Assembly: GCA_016748015.1 (NCBI GenBank)
Contig: JAAOMT010000003.1
Span: 915,187-979,186 of the forward strand
Source: Geosiphon pyriformis
Taxonomy: Eukaryota; Glomeromycota; Glomeromycetes; Archaeosporales; Geosiphonaceae
DNA: 64,000 bases
Direction: 5' to 3'
This document shows, piece by piece, positions 49,431 through 62,500 of this stretch. Under the pieces are notes generated by a model, which worked only from the letters and a program-made list of their open reading frames with translations, was not told the origin of the DNA and did not search any database. Both the position numbers and the translations under genes were made by a program. The first letter of the stretch is position 1; every line of letters begins with the position of its first letter.

Positions 49431-50261
49431 TCAATCATCCTCCTCAGGATCAACAACAGCCAAAACGAGCTTGCATTCAGTACACTTGAGAACAGATTCT
49501 CTCATGCTATTCGATACGCAAGGGACCCAAAATATTGGCCAGAATATAAAGCATAAAATCAATGAACAAGCGTATGCATGTGTTGTTGGACGTTTCTTCA
49601 GCACAGTCTCGACATGATTTTGACATTTTGGGCAAAATAAAGTGGTTGATTGTGTCGTAACATTCAACGTGTGGCGTGGTAAGGCTGAATATTCTGGTGG
49701 TGGTTCTGAGATCAGAGGCAGATGAGCATCAGAACTGAAATTCATATCACGATAATTGGATTGATGATTGTATGGATCATTTGATCGTAGAAATCTTGAG
49801 GAATTAATTAATGATCTAGAGAAAAATGATCTCGGGTTTCGGTTTTGCCTTGAAGTCCGACTGGTATTTTCAAGAGATTGATATGGCGGTGGTGGTGGTA
49901 TGTCAAGATATTCATTGTTTTCAAGTGGCATATTTAATATATAACCTAATGGTAAATCATCCAAATCCGATATTTCGGATTGAGAGATCATTGTGTCTTG
50001 ATTTGTCATTGATTCTGAAGTTGGTAATAATGAAGGTAGAGTACTTTGTTCGTTTTGTATTGATTGATTTTCGGGATTATTATTAGAAATAATTAAACTT
50101 CGATTCGAAGTTGTCGAAGAAGCAAAAGAAGAAGAAAATATTTGTGGATCAGAATTTTCATTCAAATGATGGGATGTGATAAGATTGTCTTGGTGATTGA
50201 TTATTGAAGTTGTTGAATCGTAATGATTCAGGTTGGGGAAAAGTGGAGTCTGTTCAAACAT
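49431..50261 (-). CDS. LITAF/SIMPLE-domain endosomal membrane protein with PPxY motifs
   Basis: A single exon, 276 aa. Residues 1-205 are Ser/Asn-rich and disordered, with two proline motifs: PPPPPY (about residue 125) and PPPEY (about 187), both PPxY ligands for WW domains of Rsp5/NEDD4 ubiquitin ligases. Residues about 205-270 are the LITAF domain: CPKC knuckle, a hydrophobic membrane-inserting helix (CSLILCFIFWPIFWVPC), then KCTEC closing the zinc site, and an acidic end. LITAF proteins sit monotopically on late endosome/lysosome membranes and recruit ESCRT and NEDD4-type ligases (family knowledge). Variation: the usual HxCxxC second knuckle reads LKCTEC here, and the residues after PC differ from the usual DSCKD. 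Confidence 0.85.
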   Translation of the reverse strand: MFEQTPLFPNLNHYDSTTSIINHQDNLITSHHLNENSDPQIFSSSFASSTTSNRSLIISNNNPENQSIQNEQSTLPSLLPTSESMTNQDTMISQSEISDLDDLPLGYILNMPLENNEYLDIPPPPPYQSLENTSRTSRQNRNPRSFFSRSLINSSRFLRSNDPYNHQSNYRDMNFSSDAHLPLISEPPPEYSALPRHTLNVTTQSTTLFCPKCQNHVETVLKKRPTTHAYACSLILCFIFWPIFWVPCVSNSMRESVLKCTECKLVLAVVDPEEDD

Positions 50262-50422
50262 TTTTTTAAATAAGAATCAAAAGAGATTTTCAATGTCGCC
50301 GATTTGTTTAATGTACAATTTCCAAAAGAAATAAAGATACAGTATCTTTGAATAATATTAATGAAAATAATAATGACGATAATAATGACGATAATAATGA
50401 TGATAATAATGATGATGAGGAT

Positions 50423-50458
<36 letters not shown>

Positions 50459-51426
50459 TATTGTTTTGGTTCAATGAAGATGTTATATTTTTTTGATGAA
50501 AAAGTTTTCTCTTTTAGACTTTCAGAATTTAGCTATAATAAATTCCTTTAAATAACAATAACAAAACAATAATGATTGAAACCTTCCCAAGCCTACGAGA
50601 TTTTGAACACTATTTTATACTTTTTCCTTCGGGTACAAAAAGGTTAACATTATTCTGATAAACAAACAGTTAATCTTGACATATTTGTAATATTTGTAAT
50701 CTTATCATCTCGTCGATCAAACTATTCTTGGATTATTCATTCTAAAATCTCTGACTAGTCTCATTATAGATTTATGAAAGAGAAACTTTTTAGGTTTTCG
50801 TTGATATAACTAATAAAAAAAAATTAAAATTTTCTTAAGAGTTAATATATCGGGAGGAAAATCTATGACAAGAACCCAAGTAAATCTTGAGAGTTTGTAT
50901 TTTTTTCATTGTTATTTTGATTTACCATTTTTTAATCAGTTATTTCATTTCACCGAATTGATAACCAAAAACATGATCACACCTTCATCGATCGTACCTT
51001 TGATTTTCGGATTAAATCAAGTTAAATTTACAATTGATTCCAATCATAATCATCCGGAGTTTTTGTGAGTTGAAAAGATGCAAGTTTAAATTGGTGGAAT
51101 GAATCCCAATAGTAAAGCTTCCAAGGGAATATCTTTTTTAAAATATGCTGTACTAATTCTTGGAAATTTTTGTAGATTGTTTCCTTCTTTGATTTTCATG
51201 TCAAACGGAATTACGGGGGACAATGTTACATGATGTAAATGAAAACGGGAAGAGAAGCTATTTTGAAACCTAGAATTTTCCTAAACAGTTTCAATTGTTA
51301 ATTTCCAAATCTGGTGAACTCTTTCGAAAATCAAAACATTACAAGTTGTGAATAACGGTTTAAATTTCCAAAAAGGATTCTTAAATATTTAGTGAAACTT
51401 TTATTATAATTATTATAATTATTATA

Positions 51427-51471
<45 letters not shown>

Positions 51472-51860
51472 TGTTTTTTTTGAGAAATTTGAATGAAAAC
51501 TTAAACCTTATCCGAAAAACGTTTACAAAGCCTATTTCGAAAATGGATTTCATTGTTCAACCAAAATTTCATTTTTGGTGCTTTTAATGAAAAAGGGAAG
51601 AAGTAGATTAGTTTTACTTTGGATAAAATATAACAATAGCTTTCAAAGTTGAAACATTAATTTTTTTAAAGTATTTTTCCTTTTTGAATTTTTCTTTATA
51701 GATGTAATTAGTTAACCTTCTCACGAAACTCCATCTAGAAATTTTATTTGAGAAATTAAACTTTAGACCGATCGACCACCGACAAGGACGTCACTTTTCA
51801 AATTTTTATTTTTTTCTCAAAATGATCATGGTATCTAAACATTAAAAATTAAAATCTTTT
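50262..51860. other. Intergenic
   Basis: Probable promoter and 5'UTR of the LITAF gene with ATAATGAcG/ATAATGATG imperfect repeats (50359-50455), then AT-rich sequence with TTATAA units and an (ATT)n array (51411-51470). The 67-codon frame at 50865-51068 shows no motif. Confidence 0.45.
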
Positions 51861-52072
51861 TAAAGGGGGTATTTTGGCGAATTACGGTATTGTGATGAAG
51901 TTAATAATTTTTTCAGGGGGGGGGGGGGGGGGGGTTGTATAAAGAATGACATTTGTTCAAGTGAGAAAATGGGGCATACTTTTTACACTCCTTATTCTCG
52001 CACGCGAATTTATTTTGCTAACTTTTGCCACAATACTCTATTCGTCACAATATCGTAATTCGCCCTTTTACC
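51861..52072. mobile_element. MITE-like inverted-repeat element
   Basis: The left arm GGCGAATTACGGTATTGTGA (51876-51895) and the right arm (52043-52063, reversed GGGCGAATTACGATATTGTGA) form an inverted repeat of about 20 bp with one mismatch, about 190 bp apart. Outside the arms the two ends stay loosely alike (GGGTA/GGTAA). The interior includes a G18 run (51917-51934). Exact ends and target-site duplication are not clear. No coding capacity. Confidence 0.5.
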
Positions 52073-55000
52073 TTATATAAAAAATAAAATAACGATTACT
52101 TTTGATTTGTCATATTTATCTTAAATTGATTTGATTTAACTTGATTTGATTTGATTTATCCTTTTAAACATTTCACACAATTAATAAACTATAAATGATT
52201 GTAGCCTAAGCTTTACCTTTTAAATTCTTTTTACCATCCCCATACAATCGAATCATAATATTGATACTCAAAAAACCTGAACATTCAATTCAATTTTTTG
52301 AAAATCTAAATTAGCGATTCAAATCTTTTTGGGAATATTTTTTATTTTGTTGCATTTTTATGATTACCCTTATTCGATATCATAAAAGAATTACTCTACC
52401 TTTTTATAGAGGATGAAATTTTAAAACCTTAATTTTTATCAAACCCCCTAACAAATCATTTTTCAAACCAAACCGTCTTTTGAATGCAAAATTATATATC
52501 CACCATTTTACCATAAATGATCCATATTCAAACTTTTTTTTGATATCTACGAATGGAAAGGTTTCAAAAGATTATTTGTTTTTAAAAATGTGTTTGGGGC
52601 GTAAGATTTTTCTAATCAAGCATGAAATTTATTCTATATTCATTTTACTTTATTAAATTTTTGTCAAAAAGTTTTGAGATTTTTACTTGAAAAAGAAAAA
52701 AAGAAAAAAAAAGTAATTCCAAGATATTCAAGCTTTTATTCTTTATAATCCAGATAGAGGGTTAAATGTATTGAAATTTTTGTTTCTTTGATCAAATCTG
52801 AACTCATGAAATAATCTTGTTTGAGTCTATTCAATATTTCAAAGTTAATTAAAGTTTGAAATTTATTAAAAAAAATTTCTTTAGTTCTTGGAAAGAATAA
52901 TTTTTCTATTTGAAATAAACCAATTTATAATATGAAAGCAATTGAAAAGATTGAAAAAAAAAAGTTTTGGTTTCGACCACGCTCCAATTTTCTCTAAATA
53001 GTACCTCTTAAAATTCAGGTCGATTTATCCCTCCATTGGTTTGCTGATTCTAACACACTGAAAAATTCTCAGCGCAAGATGGCTTTGTTGTTTCTTGGAT
53101 CCCCCAACTAGACATGAATGTTTATTCCTAAATTTAGATTGTTCGTAATAACCTTGACGTAATAGGAAGATCTTTATTTTCTGATTCATTCTCGTATTCA
53201 GTATACATAGTAACAAATCTCTGCATTTCTTTGTTATATTTTCGTGAAAAAGGCTATAACTTTTGTATTAAATAAAAGTATAATACAGCGAAAATTAAAA
53301 AGCTATTCATAGAAATAATGGTTAGAAATTATTTCCAATAGAGGTAAAACTTTTCTCGTGAGTCGATATATTCTATCAACAAGAAGGAGAATGGGAATTT
53401 CATTATTAGAAATAAACATCCAAACATCTTTTGATGTAAAAAATTTAATGAAACACAATTCTAAATAAGTTTTTACATGTTTTTCTTTCAAATCTAGGTT
53501 CTTGGGGAGGGGAGTGGGCTGGGTTACAAAGTACAAAAAATGGAACATCCATGACGAAAGACTAATTTTAAGCTACCAAAATTTTGTTTTTCTAGTCTAG
53601 AAAAGCTTTTGGACAAGAAACTTATTATTGAATATCTATGCTAAATTTTATAATTTCTCATTTTTAAAGTACATGTACATGTACAATAAAGCTTTTCTCA
53701 ATCAATGTCCCACCCAGTAAAGAATTGTATATATAACTTTTAGAATGAATTAAATTTCTAATTTTAATAAGAACATTTTTTCGATTTTTGTAACTTGAAA
53801 ATCTAATTAAATCTCTTTATTCACCTTTTAACTTCTTTTATTATATTTTAATTCAAAATATTCAAATCTCCTTCTGATAGAACTCTTTTTATTTTTATTT
53901 TTTACAATATATGTATTATATAAATCGTGTATCTTTGATCGAAGATCTTTGTGGCTATAAATGTTCATACGGAAAGTTTTTTTTTTAACCTTCTAAAAAA
54001 TGAATGGTAAATCAAAACTTGATCGTGAAAGAGAATAAAAATTGGATCAGATTCCAAGATCTTTGAATATTTTCGATTTCAAAAGCCTCAATTATAGAAT
54101 AAAATTTACGTTGATCAAATTCAATATGCTTTTGATTCACAATTTTCAGAGTGTTTTAATATAAATTTAATTATTACTTGTATTAAAATGACATTTCATC
54201 TGGTTTTTCAAAAACAAGAGAACAAAAAATTAAGTTATGATTTTAAAGAGTATTGAAATAATTCAAGATCCTTTAGATGATTTTTTTTAAATGATTTACA
54301 TAAATTAAATTTTTTTTATCAATATCATTAATTGAACAGAAATTCCAAGAAAATAAACAAACTCAATATATATAAAAATATTTGAGCAAAATTAATTAAA
54401 TTAAATATTATTGATTATCAACATAATGTCTACGGCTCTTTTTTTTTAAAAAAAAAAACACTTTTCATACAAAATATTTTTTCGATAATTGAGCACATCG
54501 ATTGAAATTAAACCTTTCAAAAGAATCATAAATTTTTATTAATATCGATTCCCACAAATATTACAAAGGATTATGAGGATCAAAAAAAAGCTAACCTATA
54601 TAGATCATTGAATCGAAAATTATTTCAGTTTCGATTTGTACCAGAAAGATTCTTATTTGACAAAGAACTTCGTTTGTCTCATAATCGAACTTTGAAATAT
54701 AAATTTTTGATAATTTTCGCCAATTTTGTTTTTTTGGAAAAATCCTTGGTTCGAGAGTATTCATTAAAGGGATCCCCATTTTTTTTTTTATAAAAGTTCG
54801 AACTTGGACCAATCTACAGAAATTTTAATTAATCCAAGTTTCCAAATATCAAATTTAGAATTCTAATGTATTCTAAAAAAATTAAGAATATATAATCAAC
54901 AATAATTGGAACAAGTGAAGGCTTAAAATATCAAAACTTTCCTAAACCATAAAATATTTAAAACTTTACAAAAAAAATTTACTTGCTCATTCACATCAAA

Positions 55001-55327
55001 AATCTTCAAAGTAAAAAAATTTCCCACAACACTTTTTTTTTGTTGTTGATTAATTTCTTTAAATAACAAAGGACCTAAAGATTATTTGGTAAATATAACA
55101 TATTATTCGTTTTTAAATCATGCATCAATTATGAACCACATGTGTTCACTTAAATCAAATGTACCCCGTTTTAGGAATTTGTATGCAAGCTATTTTTGAA
55201 TCCAAACAGAACTTTCAAGGTTTTCTTATTTTATATAAACTTTATTCATTGAGTTCAAACTTTGGCGTTTTATATATCTGTTAGTTACTACAATTCTCCA
55301 GAAAATCTGGAGAAATAAAATTTGAAA
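52073..55327. other. Intergenic
   Basis: AT-rich. GATTT pentamer repeats at 52124-52160. Minus frames at 53025-53216 and 53303-53548 and the paired frames at 54591-54812 are not supported by motif or splice context. 55140-55327 is the probable promoter side of the transporter gene. Confidence 0.45.
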
Positions 55328-57443
55328 ATGAGTTTCTTTTCGAAACGCTGGAGTAATTTTAAATGGCAGTATGATCTCATTTCCAATTTGTCTCCCAAGC
55401 TAGAAAGGTATGCTGTTTATCTTGGTAAACTTTAGTTCATACTTTATATATATATTGAATTCTGAATCTTTTTTTTCTTAAAAATTTATTGCAAAAGTTT
55501 AGGGGGAATACAAAATTCAGATCCCAGTAAAATTCACCTTGAAGATTTGGGTAAAGAAAGCTTACTCGCTGATTGTCACTGTACTCCTGGAACTTCTGAG
55601 AACTCCTCAGATTATGATGATGAAATAAAAGACTTTGATAACTTAAGAAGGATTAAAGACGATATTCCACCAGGTTATTATCATATTTTCACTAAAGTTT
55701 GATTTTACTCGAAAAATGTTGACAAACTTTTTCAAATTAAAGCTGCTTGGCTTATTGTTTTGTGCGAGCTTTGTGAACGATTCACATTCTATGGAGTATC
55801 TGGTCCATTCCAAAATTACATCCAATTCCCACCTCCCAAAGAAAAAGGTGACCAGCCGGGAGCACTAGGCCAAGGGCAAAGAGTTGCCACAGCATTATCA
55901 TGTTTTTTCGCATTCTTTTGCTACATTACCCCTATCCTTGGGGCCGTAATCGCTGACAAGTATATCGGGAAATATCGAACAATTTTGATTTTCAGTTGCA
56001 TTTATATGACTGGCCTCTCTATATTGATCTTGACCGCCACTCCATTAGCAATGGCAGCAAACGCTTCACTACCAGGATTAATTCTAGCAATGATTATAAT
56101 CGGATTTGGCACAGGTGGTATAAAATCAAATGTCTCGGCCATGGTAGCCGAACAATATCCGCACAAGAAGCCATTTGTAAAAACTTTGGAAACTGGGGAA
56201 AAGGTTATCATTGATCCGAAATTGACGGTTCAGAGTATTTTTCATTGGTTCTATGTTGCGATTAACATTGGAGCTTTGTCACCGATTATCACCACAAATT
56301 TAGAGAAATATCATTCTTTTTGGTTGGCTTTCTTGATACCCTTCCTGATGTTCGCCTTTGCAATTTCGATTTTTTTCTCGGGTCGACGAAAATATATCAA
56401 AAAACCTCCAGATGGATCAATTATTTTTGATGCGTTTCGAGCTCTTAAAATAGCATTTTTCAATGGTCGAAATTTAGATCACGCGAGTCCTTCAAAAATG
56501 TCTCCATATCAATTGCATAAATACCGTGTGACATGGGATGATAAGTTCGTCGGGGAATTACGATCAGTCTTACAAGCTTGCAGTGTCTTTATTTTCTTTC
56601 CAATTTTTTCGGTCGTGTGTGGTCAATCACACACAAACCTAATCTCACAAGGAGCCACGATGAGAACCGGCTTTCTTCCAAATGATATTATGAATAATAT
56701 TAATCCAGTCACGCTCATAATTTTTATTCCAATCCTTGATAAATGGATTTATCCAGCAATGAGAAGAAATGGAATCAAATTGAGACCCGTCACTCGGGTA
56801 TCTATTGGCTTTATGTTTGCAGCCAGTTCCATGCTATACAGTGCTATTATCCAGTGGCAGATTTATAATACTGGGCCTTGCTATGAAAATACAAGGTGTA
56901 TCGTGGATGGAAAGCCTGTTCCAAATGATATTAGTATTTGGTGGCAGGCCCCAATTTATATTCTTATAGCTATTTCCGAGGGTGAGAATTCTCAGAATTC
57001 AATTTTCAGAGTTTGTAATTTATCCAATGAAAGCTTTAAAAATATTTATTAAAATCTTTCAAAATTTCTATTTAGCCTTCACCTGTATTACTTGCATAGA
57101 GTACGCTTTTCAAAAGGTAACATCCCCTCATCACAAATTTGAAATGATTAACAGATCAATTTTAATGGCTTTTTCCCTATTTGATAATTGAAATTAGGCC
57201 CCAGCATCAATGAAATCGATCGCAACGTCATCATATCTAGGAATGTCGGGGATTGGTGCAGCTCTTGGACTTTTAGTTGTCCCATTTTCAAAAGATCCTT
57301 ACTCGATTTACATCTACATTGTTTTGGGCAATGCTACGTTTATCGCCGGGTTCGTTTTACTATATTTGTTTCGAGATTATGATCGAAAGGATAATGACAT
57401 TGTTCAGGAACCAGAGACAAAGGAACGAGAATCTGAAGAATAA
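55328..57443 (+). CDS. Proton-coupled oligopeptide transporter, POT/PTR2 family
   Basis: Five exons in phase (593 aa): 55328-55407, 55498-55673, 55743-56981, 57076-57116, 57198-57443. A cytosolic acidic N-terminus (about 85 residues) precedes TM1, which carries the family's proton-coupling signature ExxER as ELCERFTFYG. Next come FFAFFCYITPILGAVIADKYIGKYRT (POT signature 1 region), GFGTGGIKSNVSAMVAEQY (signature 2), the FYVAINIGALS helix, a long 6-7 loop, CSVFIFFPIFSVVCGQ, and a final TM pair ending in an acidic tail. Length and order match fungal PTR2 proteins, which import di- and tripeptides with H+ at the plasma membrane. Exon 4 (41 bp) is tiny and supplies FTCITCIEYAFQK. The intron 1 acceptor (GCAAAAG) is chosen by phase, since the stronger TTTAG five bases later gives a stop. 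Confidence 0.92.
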
Positions 57444-57987
57444 TACAATTTTTATAGATAGAGGAAATTTGACAAAATACTGTGAATTTAGGGTTTCTTT
57501 TATTTCTAGTTTTGTAAAGTTAATTGAATTATAGAGGTGTGCAAGTCATGAAGAACAATCACCAACTTGAGAAAATTTATAAAGTTACTTTTGAAATTAA
57601 GCACAATTTAAACATCTAGTCTATATTTAAAAGTATAGTAAAACGATACTTTAGTTCTTTACGACACCTAGCCAAAAGAAACTTCTTTAAAAAATAATTA
57701 AAAAGCATTTCAAATAGATAAATTAAGATTTTTTTTTGTTAAAAGTTTAATTTTGTGTAAAATTTTTTGATAAATAAGAAAAGGAACAAATTTAATTTTA
57801 GTTTTGAATTTATTAATTTTTATGCTAATTATTATTATAATTTCTCAGAATTAAATTATTTAAAACAATAAACCATATTTCATTTATTAAAATTTGGCTA
57901 TTCAGTTGATATATTTGTTTTTTACAAATTAGATTTTTTTTTAAAAAAAATCACAAAGTCAAACTTTTGGTCAACTAAAAAACTCAA

Positions 57988-58037
<50 letters not shown>

Positions 58038-59508
58038 AGCTAATATTTAATGCTTATTTACATAATTTGTAAATATAAAATAGATGATAAAATAAAAAAT
58101 ATGATATAAAACTTTAAGAAATTGTTAAATTAATGTTTAAAAAATTATAAAAAATAAATATTAAATATTACTGAATTTTTTTTTGAATATTTTATTTAAA
58201 AAAATTATTTATTTAATAATAACTTGAAATATTTCAAATATTAAAATTATTTATTTAAATTCTATTATATTATCAGTAATAAAATTTAAATATAAATAAA
58301 CTTATACCAAATATTAATATATAAATTAAACTTGAAAAAACAAATTTAATACAAGATAATAAAAAGTAAAGCGAAAAAACAAGATTTAAAAAAATTCATA
58401 ATTGATTTAATAAATTTATATCTAATAAATTTAACAAATAATAATATTTAAAACTTTTAAATATTATACTAATGCATTAAAATAAATTTTGAAAATAAAC
58501 TTATTCTTAAAAGTATTTATTTAATTTGTTAAATTTCAACCCAAAATATTTTTTTATTATTAAAATCAAAAAATTAAATATTTTAGATAACTCGGAAGGC
58601 AAATAAGTAAAAGCAACAAAATAATTTGGCTTATGTTTAAAAATCGTGTAAAATTAAAATTTCCAAAACAATTGTATATTTGAATTAAAGGGTCAAAATT
58701 ATTATGAATCTTTGAATTGAACTTCTAAATCTATTTAGACTAGGCACAGCACTTTGAAATCTACGTAGCATTGAAACCATGTATCATCAATGATCCTGGT
58801 TAAGAGTAAAAGCTCTCAAAAAACATCACTCAAGCAACGCCAGAAAATTTATATATAAAAATTTATTTAATTACTGAAAATAATATTTGTGAAAGCCTTG
58901 TTAGAGATATTGATAAAAATGATCATCAAAGGTAATTAGGGGCCAAGATAAAAAATTTAAAAGTTATTATCTGAAAAGAGGAAAGAAGCTGTTGCTAATC
59001 TGTGTGAATAAAAGGTTCAGATCTATAATTGAGAAAATGTGAAACATCAAAAGGAATTTTGTAACTACTGAGTATTCTACAAGAACGGCAGAGATTGTGG
59101 GAAGCAACCGGTTATAACTTCCAACCTATGTTTCGTACAAAGCTTCTTTACTTGTGTAGAAAAGCAAATGCTGGGTAACACATGGTTTTCTCTTGTTTCG
59201 CAACGGAAGTGAGTAAGTTCTCGACCAACCAGGATGTTGAAAAACCTGATCAGGCTGGCAATTACTTCCAGCTATAGCCGACTTCAGAGCAAACATGAAT
59301 GTCTCAGCGAAAACTCTAGGTTTCAATGAGATTGTAGCGGAATGATTGTCAGTAATTTAAAATTTTATAAATCAGGGGAAACAAATATCAATTAACTTAC
59401 CAAAAAGTTATGCCCAATCAGCACTTCGCAACCATGAAATTGATTGCTAATGATGAAAAAGCTACTGGAATATGCCCATAAAAATCTTATGTTTCACAAT
59501 AAACAGGG
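57444..59508. other. Intergenic between convergent genes, partly AT desert
   Basis: 57700-58700 is nearly pure A/T with an (ATT)n array at 57991-58033. 58730-59500 has ordinary composition and may hold an old coding remnant; plus frames there are interrupted and the 66-codon minus frame (59126-59326) has no recognised motif. Confidence 0.45.
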
Positions 59509-62500
59509 TCATACTAAGTCCTTGAAATCCTGAACTCCTATAACATAGACGTTCTGGATATGTGCTTTAATTCGTAGGTTTCGATCATTTGTCAAAAGCA
59601 CCACTGGCTCCTTTTGGGTGCCGGTGCCATCTTGGTTGATTTTTTCTTGTCGATTCTCTGCATGCCATATACAGATCCCCAATATTATATCGTCAAGATT
59701 CTTCTTTTTATCTTCTCCATCTCCAAAATCAAATTCTTCGTTAAAGCAAATATCTGTTAAGTAATTCCCTTTGCCAGTTTGTACTTTTAACTTCAGGGCT
59801 CTATTTTCACGTGACATAGCTTGCTCTAAATAAGTTATTGCCTCTCTGGCAGCCGTTCCAAGTGGTGGCGGATTTAGTCTGAGTCCGTCTAACTCAGTGA
59901 CAACTTGAAGAGAGAATCCGGTTAGCTGTCTCTTTAAACGATGATTATAAATTACATAACCTTTTAAATAACATAGTCACCAGCCATTGGTACAACCACC
60001 ATCCATTTTTCGCATTGTATTATTTTCTTCACCATGCTTAGATCTGCGACCATACAATTTGTATCAATAACAAGTGTAGTGTATCCAGGAGATATTATGG
60101 ATAGCATGGAAACCGGTTTTTTGATAAAGGGCGGCGGCTGTACTTTATGTATACTGGTTGAAAGCCTTGGTGGATTTTTAACGCGGAATCCATTGCTTCT
60201 GGCGGCTACTAAGGCTTCCAATTTCAAGCGACGCTCCTAAAAATAATCAGTTCGGTTGTTTGATGATTTATTATCATCTCAAAATAATTAGATTTAAAAT
60301 TTTACCTTCAATTCGGCTATACTACCAGAAGCTGGGTCATCAAACCAATTATCTTCAGCTGCTTCGACTTCATCAGCCCAACTGAAGCGCTTCGATTCCT
60401 TATTCTCATCCTCAAGCGGTAAACCAATCTCAGGATTGAAAGACTCTTCTGTTACACTTGAATCCGTTCCAATATCCAAATATAGAGATGACGTAAACGC
60501 TTCTTCACAAAATTGGAACCCGTCGATTTTCTGCAAATTTTTGTAGGAATAAGAGCTATGTGAAAATTTTACAAAAACTTCCCCAAAAATGTTACCTTAG
60601 TTAGCATGATTCCAAGTTCAAACACCCTGGCTCGCCGGCGAATTTTAGAATCTTGATCTAGATTCAATACATTTTTCTGTGCAACACTCTTTAACATTCT
60701 TTCAATATCAAGATCATGTGAAGTGTCGAATAGATCCATTTTATCGTCAAAAAGGTTGAAATGATGCAAGTTTCGTAACCACGAAATTCCACGTAATTCC
60801 CAATCTTCAGCTAAGGGTGGAGGAAGAAGAGCACTATCGGAGGCGATAATTTCTTGTTTTGTAATGGGAGAAACTTGACGGGCAATTCGGGTCATAAACT
60901 GGGAAAGAGTAATCCAGAAGTTAGGAGATACTTTTTTCCCGACTAATTGTTCCCAAATGCTGGGATTTGATCCGTTGCCGAAATTATCAAAGGTGGGACT
61001 AGCGAGCATCCATAGTAAAATAACTTCGCAGTAGAGAAGCCAACCTTCCGTATTATCGTTGTCTCTAGCATCAATAACATATTTGGTCATAAAATGTTTC
61101 ATAAGTTCAAAAGTAACAATGGCCCCTTTTGAAAATGCATAATCTACATCGGGTGCTAGAGAATTCTTCTGCAAGTCTTGATTTTGGCGTTCAATGGCCG
61201 TAATAAGAGATCCATCTCTACTGCCGTAGCAATACAAGCTTGACAAGTTGATAACAGCCATTTGCAAATAAAATTCTAGTCTGCGAGATTCATCTGTCTT
61301 ATCATTAACCTGGAAATTTTGTCCTTTACAAGTTTTTTCAATTAGAACACGCAAGGTATCTTCAAAGTGATCGAGTCCGATCTTGGTGAAAAGCATTCCG
61401 TGCAATCTAACGAAGAGAGCCTGAACGTCTTGATTTTCCAAAGCTTCTGGTCCCTTAGTCGAGCGGGAAGGGGATAAATTTTCCCTTTGATGCAAATAAC
61501 TACGACGAGTCTTTTGCTTTCCATTATTGGGTATGAGAGCGAAGCGTTGACGATTCGCCTCAAAAAATGGTATCGCAGATTCACGAGCACTGATAAACGG
61601 AGTTTTAACTACAAGGCTGTGTTTTCAAAAATATATAAAGTTAATTCGAATTTTATCAAGTATATTACAAAATTGTGATTGAACTTCAATTACCTGCGGC
61701 AGAAATAATATAATTTTTTCATCTCGTCATTGGTAGCCAAAATGGCAAGGTGATGATAAAATTTACCTAAAGGGAAAACATCAATTAAATTTATAATTGA
61801 TAATCCGCTTAACAAAATCAGATAAGTCTAGGCAATCGATACCATTTGTCGGAATCAACCTTATTCCTAATTTATACCATAGTGAGGCATTTAAAGCCCA
61901 ATAATCTGGGCCCATATTTTGATTGTGGAAGCCATGTGTCCACTGATACCGACTGATATCACCTATAAACCCCACACAGCGGAACCATTTTGGAAGTGTG
62001 GATTTTTCTTTAGATTGAGCAAGAGACATAGTGTCTTTGGCAATTTGTTTCAGCAAATTTTTGAAAAAACTTTCGGATTTGTCTAAGAATTTGCCAAATT
62101 CGGCAAAGACAATTAAGCCGGAAGAATCACGATTTCCTGATCGAAGGCGCTCCACTGCGAGAGCATGCCTGAACTCTTCAATTAGAGTGTAAAAGGCGAA
62201 CTTCCAGCATCTCGTTTCAATCTCTTGTTTTGCTGCAGCTGTGTAATCCAGGTGCAAATACTCTGCATACCTTTGACCCAATCTACAAGGCGACATTTAC
62301 TATTAAAATATTCGTAATATATTGAATTTTAAGATAAGTGATATTAAATAGGTACCGAAAATGAAAAGCTGTCCTTTCTTGCCAATATTCTTCGTTGTTA
62401 TGATTTTGTGAGGGAGCTGTTATTCTAGGAACCTCTTCAATTGTATTGACCTGGTTTGAAAGATCATGAAGCTGCTTCTCCATTAGAGCAATTTCTTTCA

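Noticed and set aside
55501-55502. TTTAG acceptor for transporter exon 2
   Set aside because: It would shift the frame and give a stop after a few codons; the acceptor ending at 55497 keeps the open frame.
57188-57534. Two extra frames over the last transporter exon
   Set aside because: Only the frame starting at 57198 continues the POT protein in phase from exon 4.
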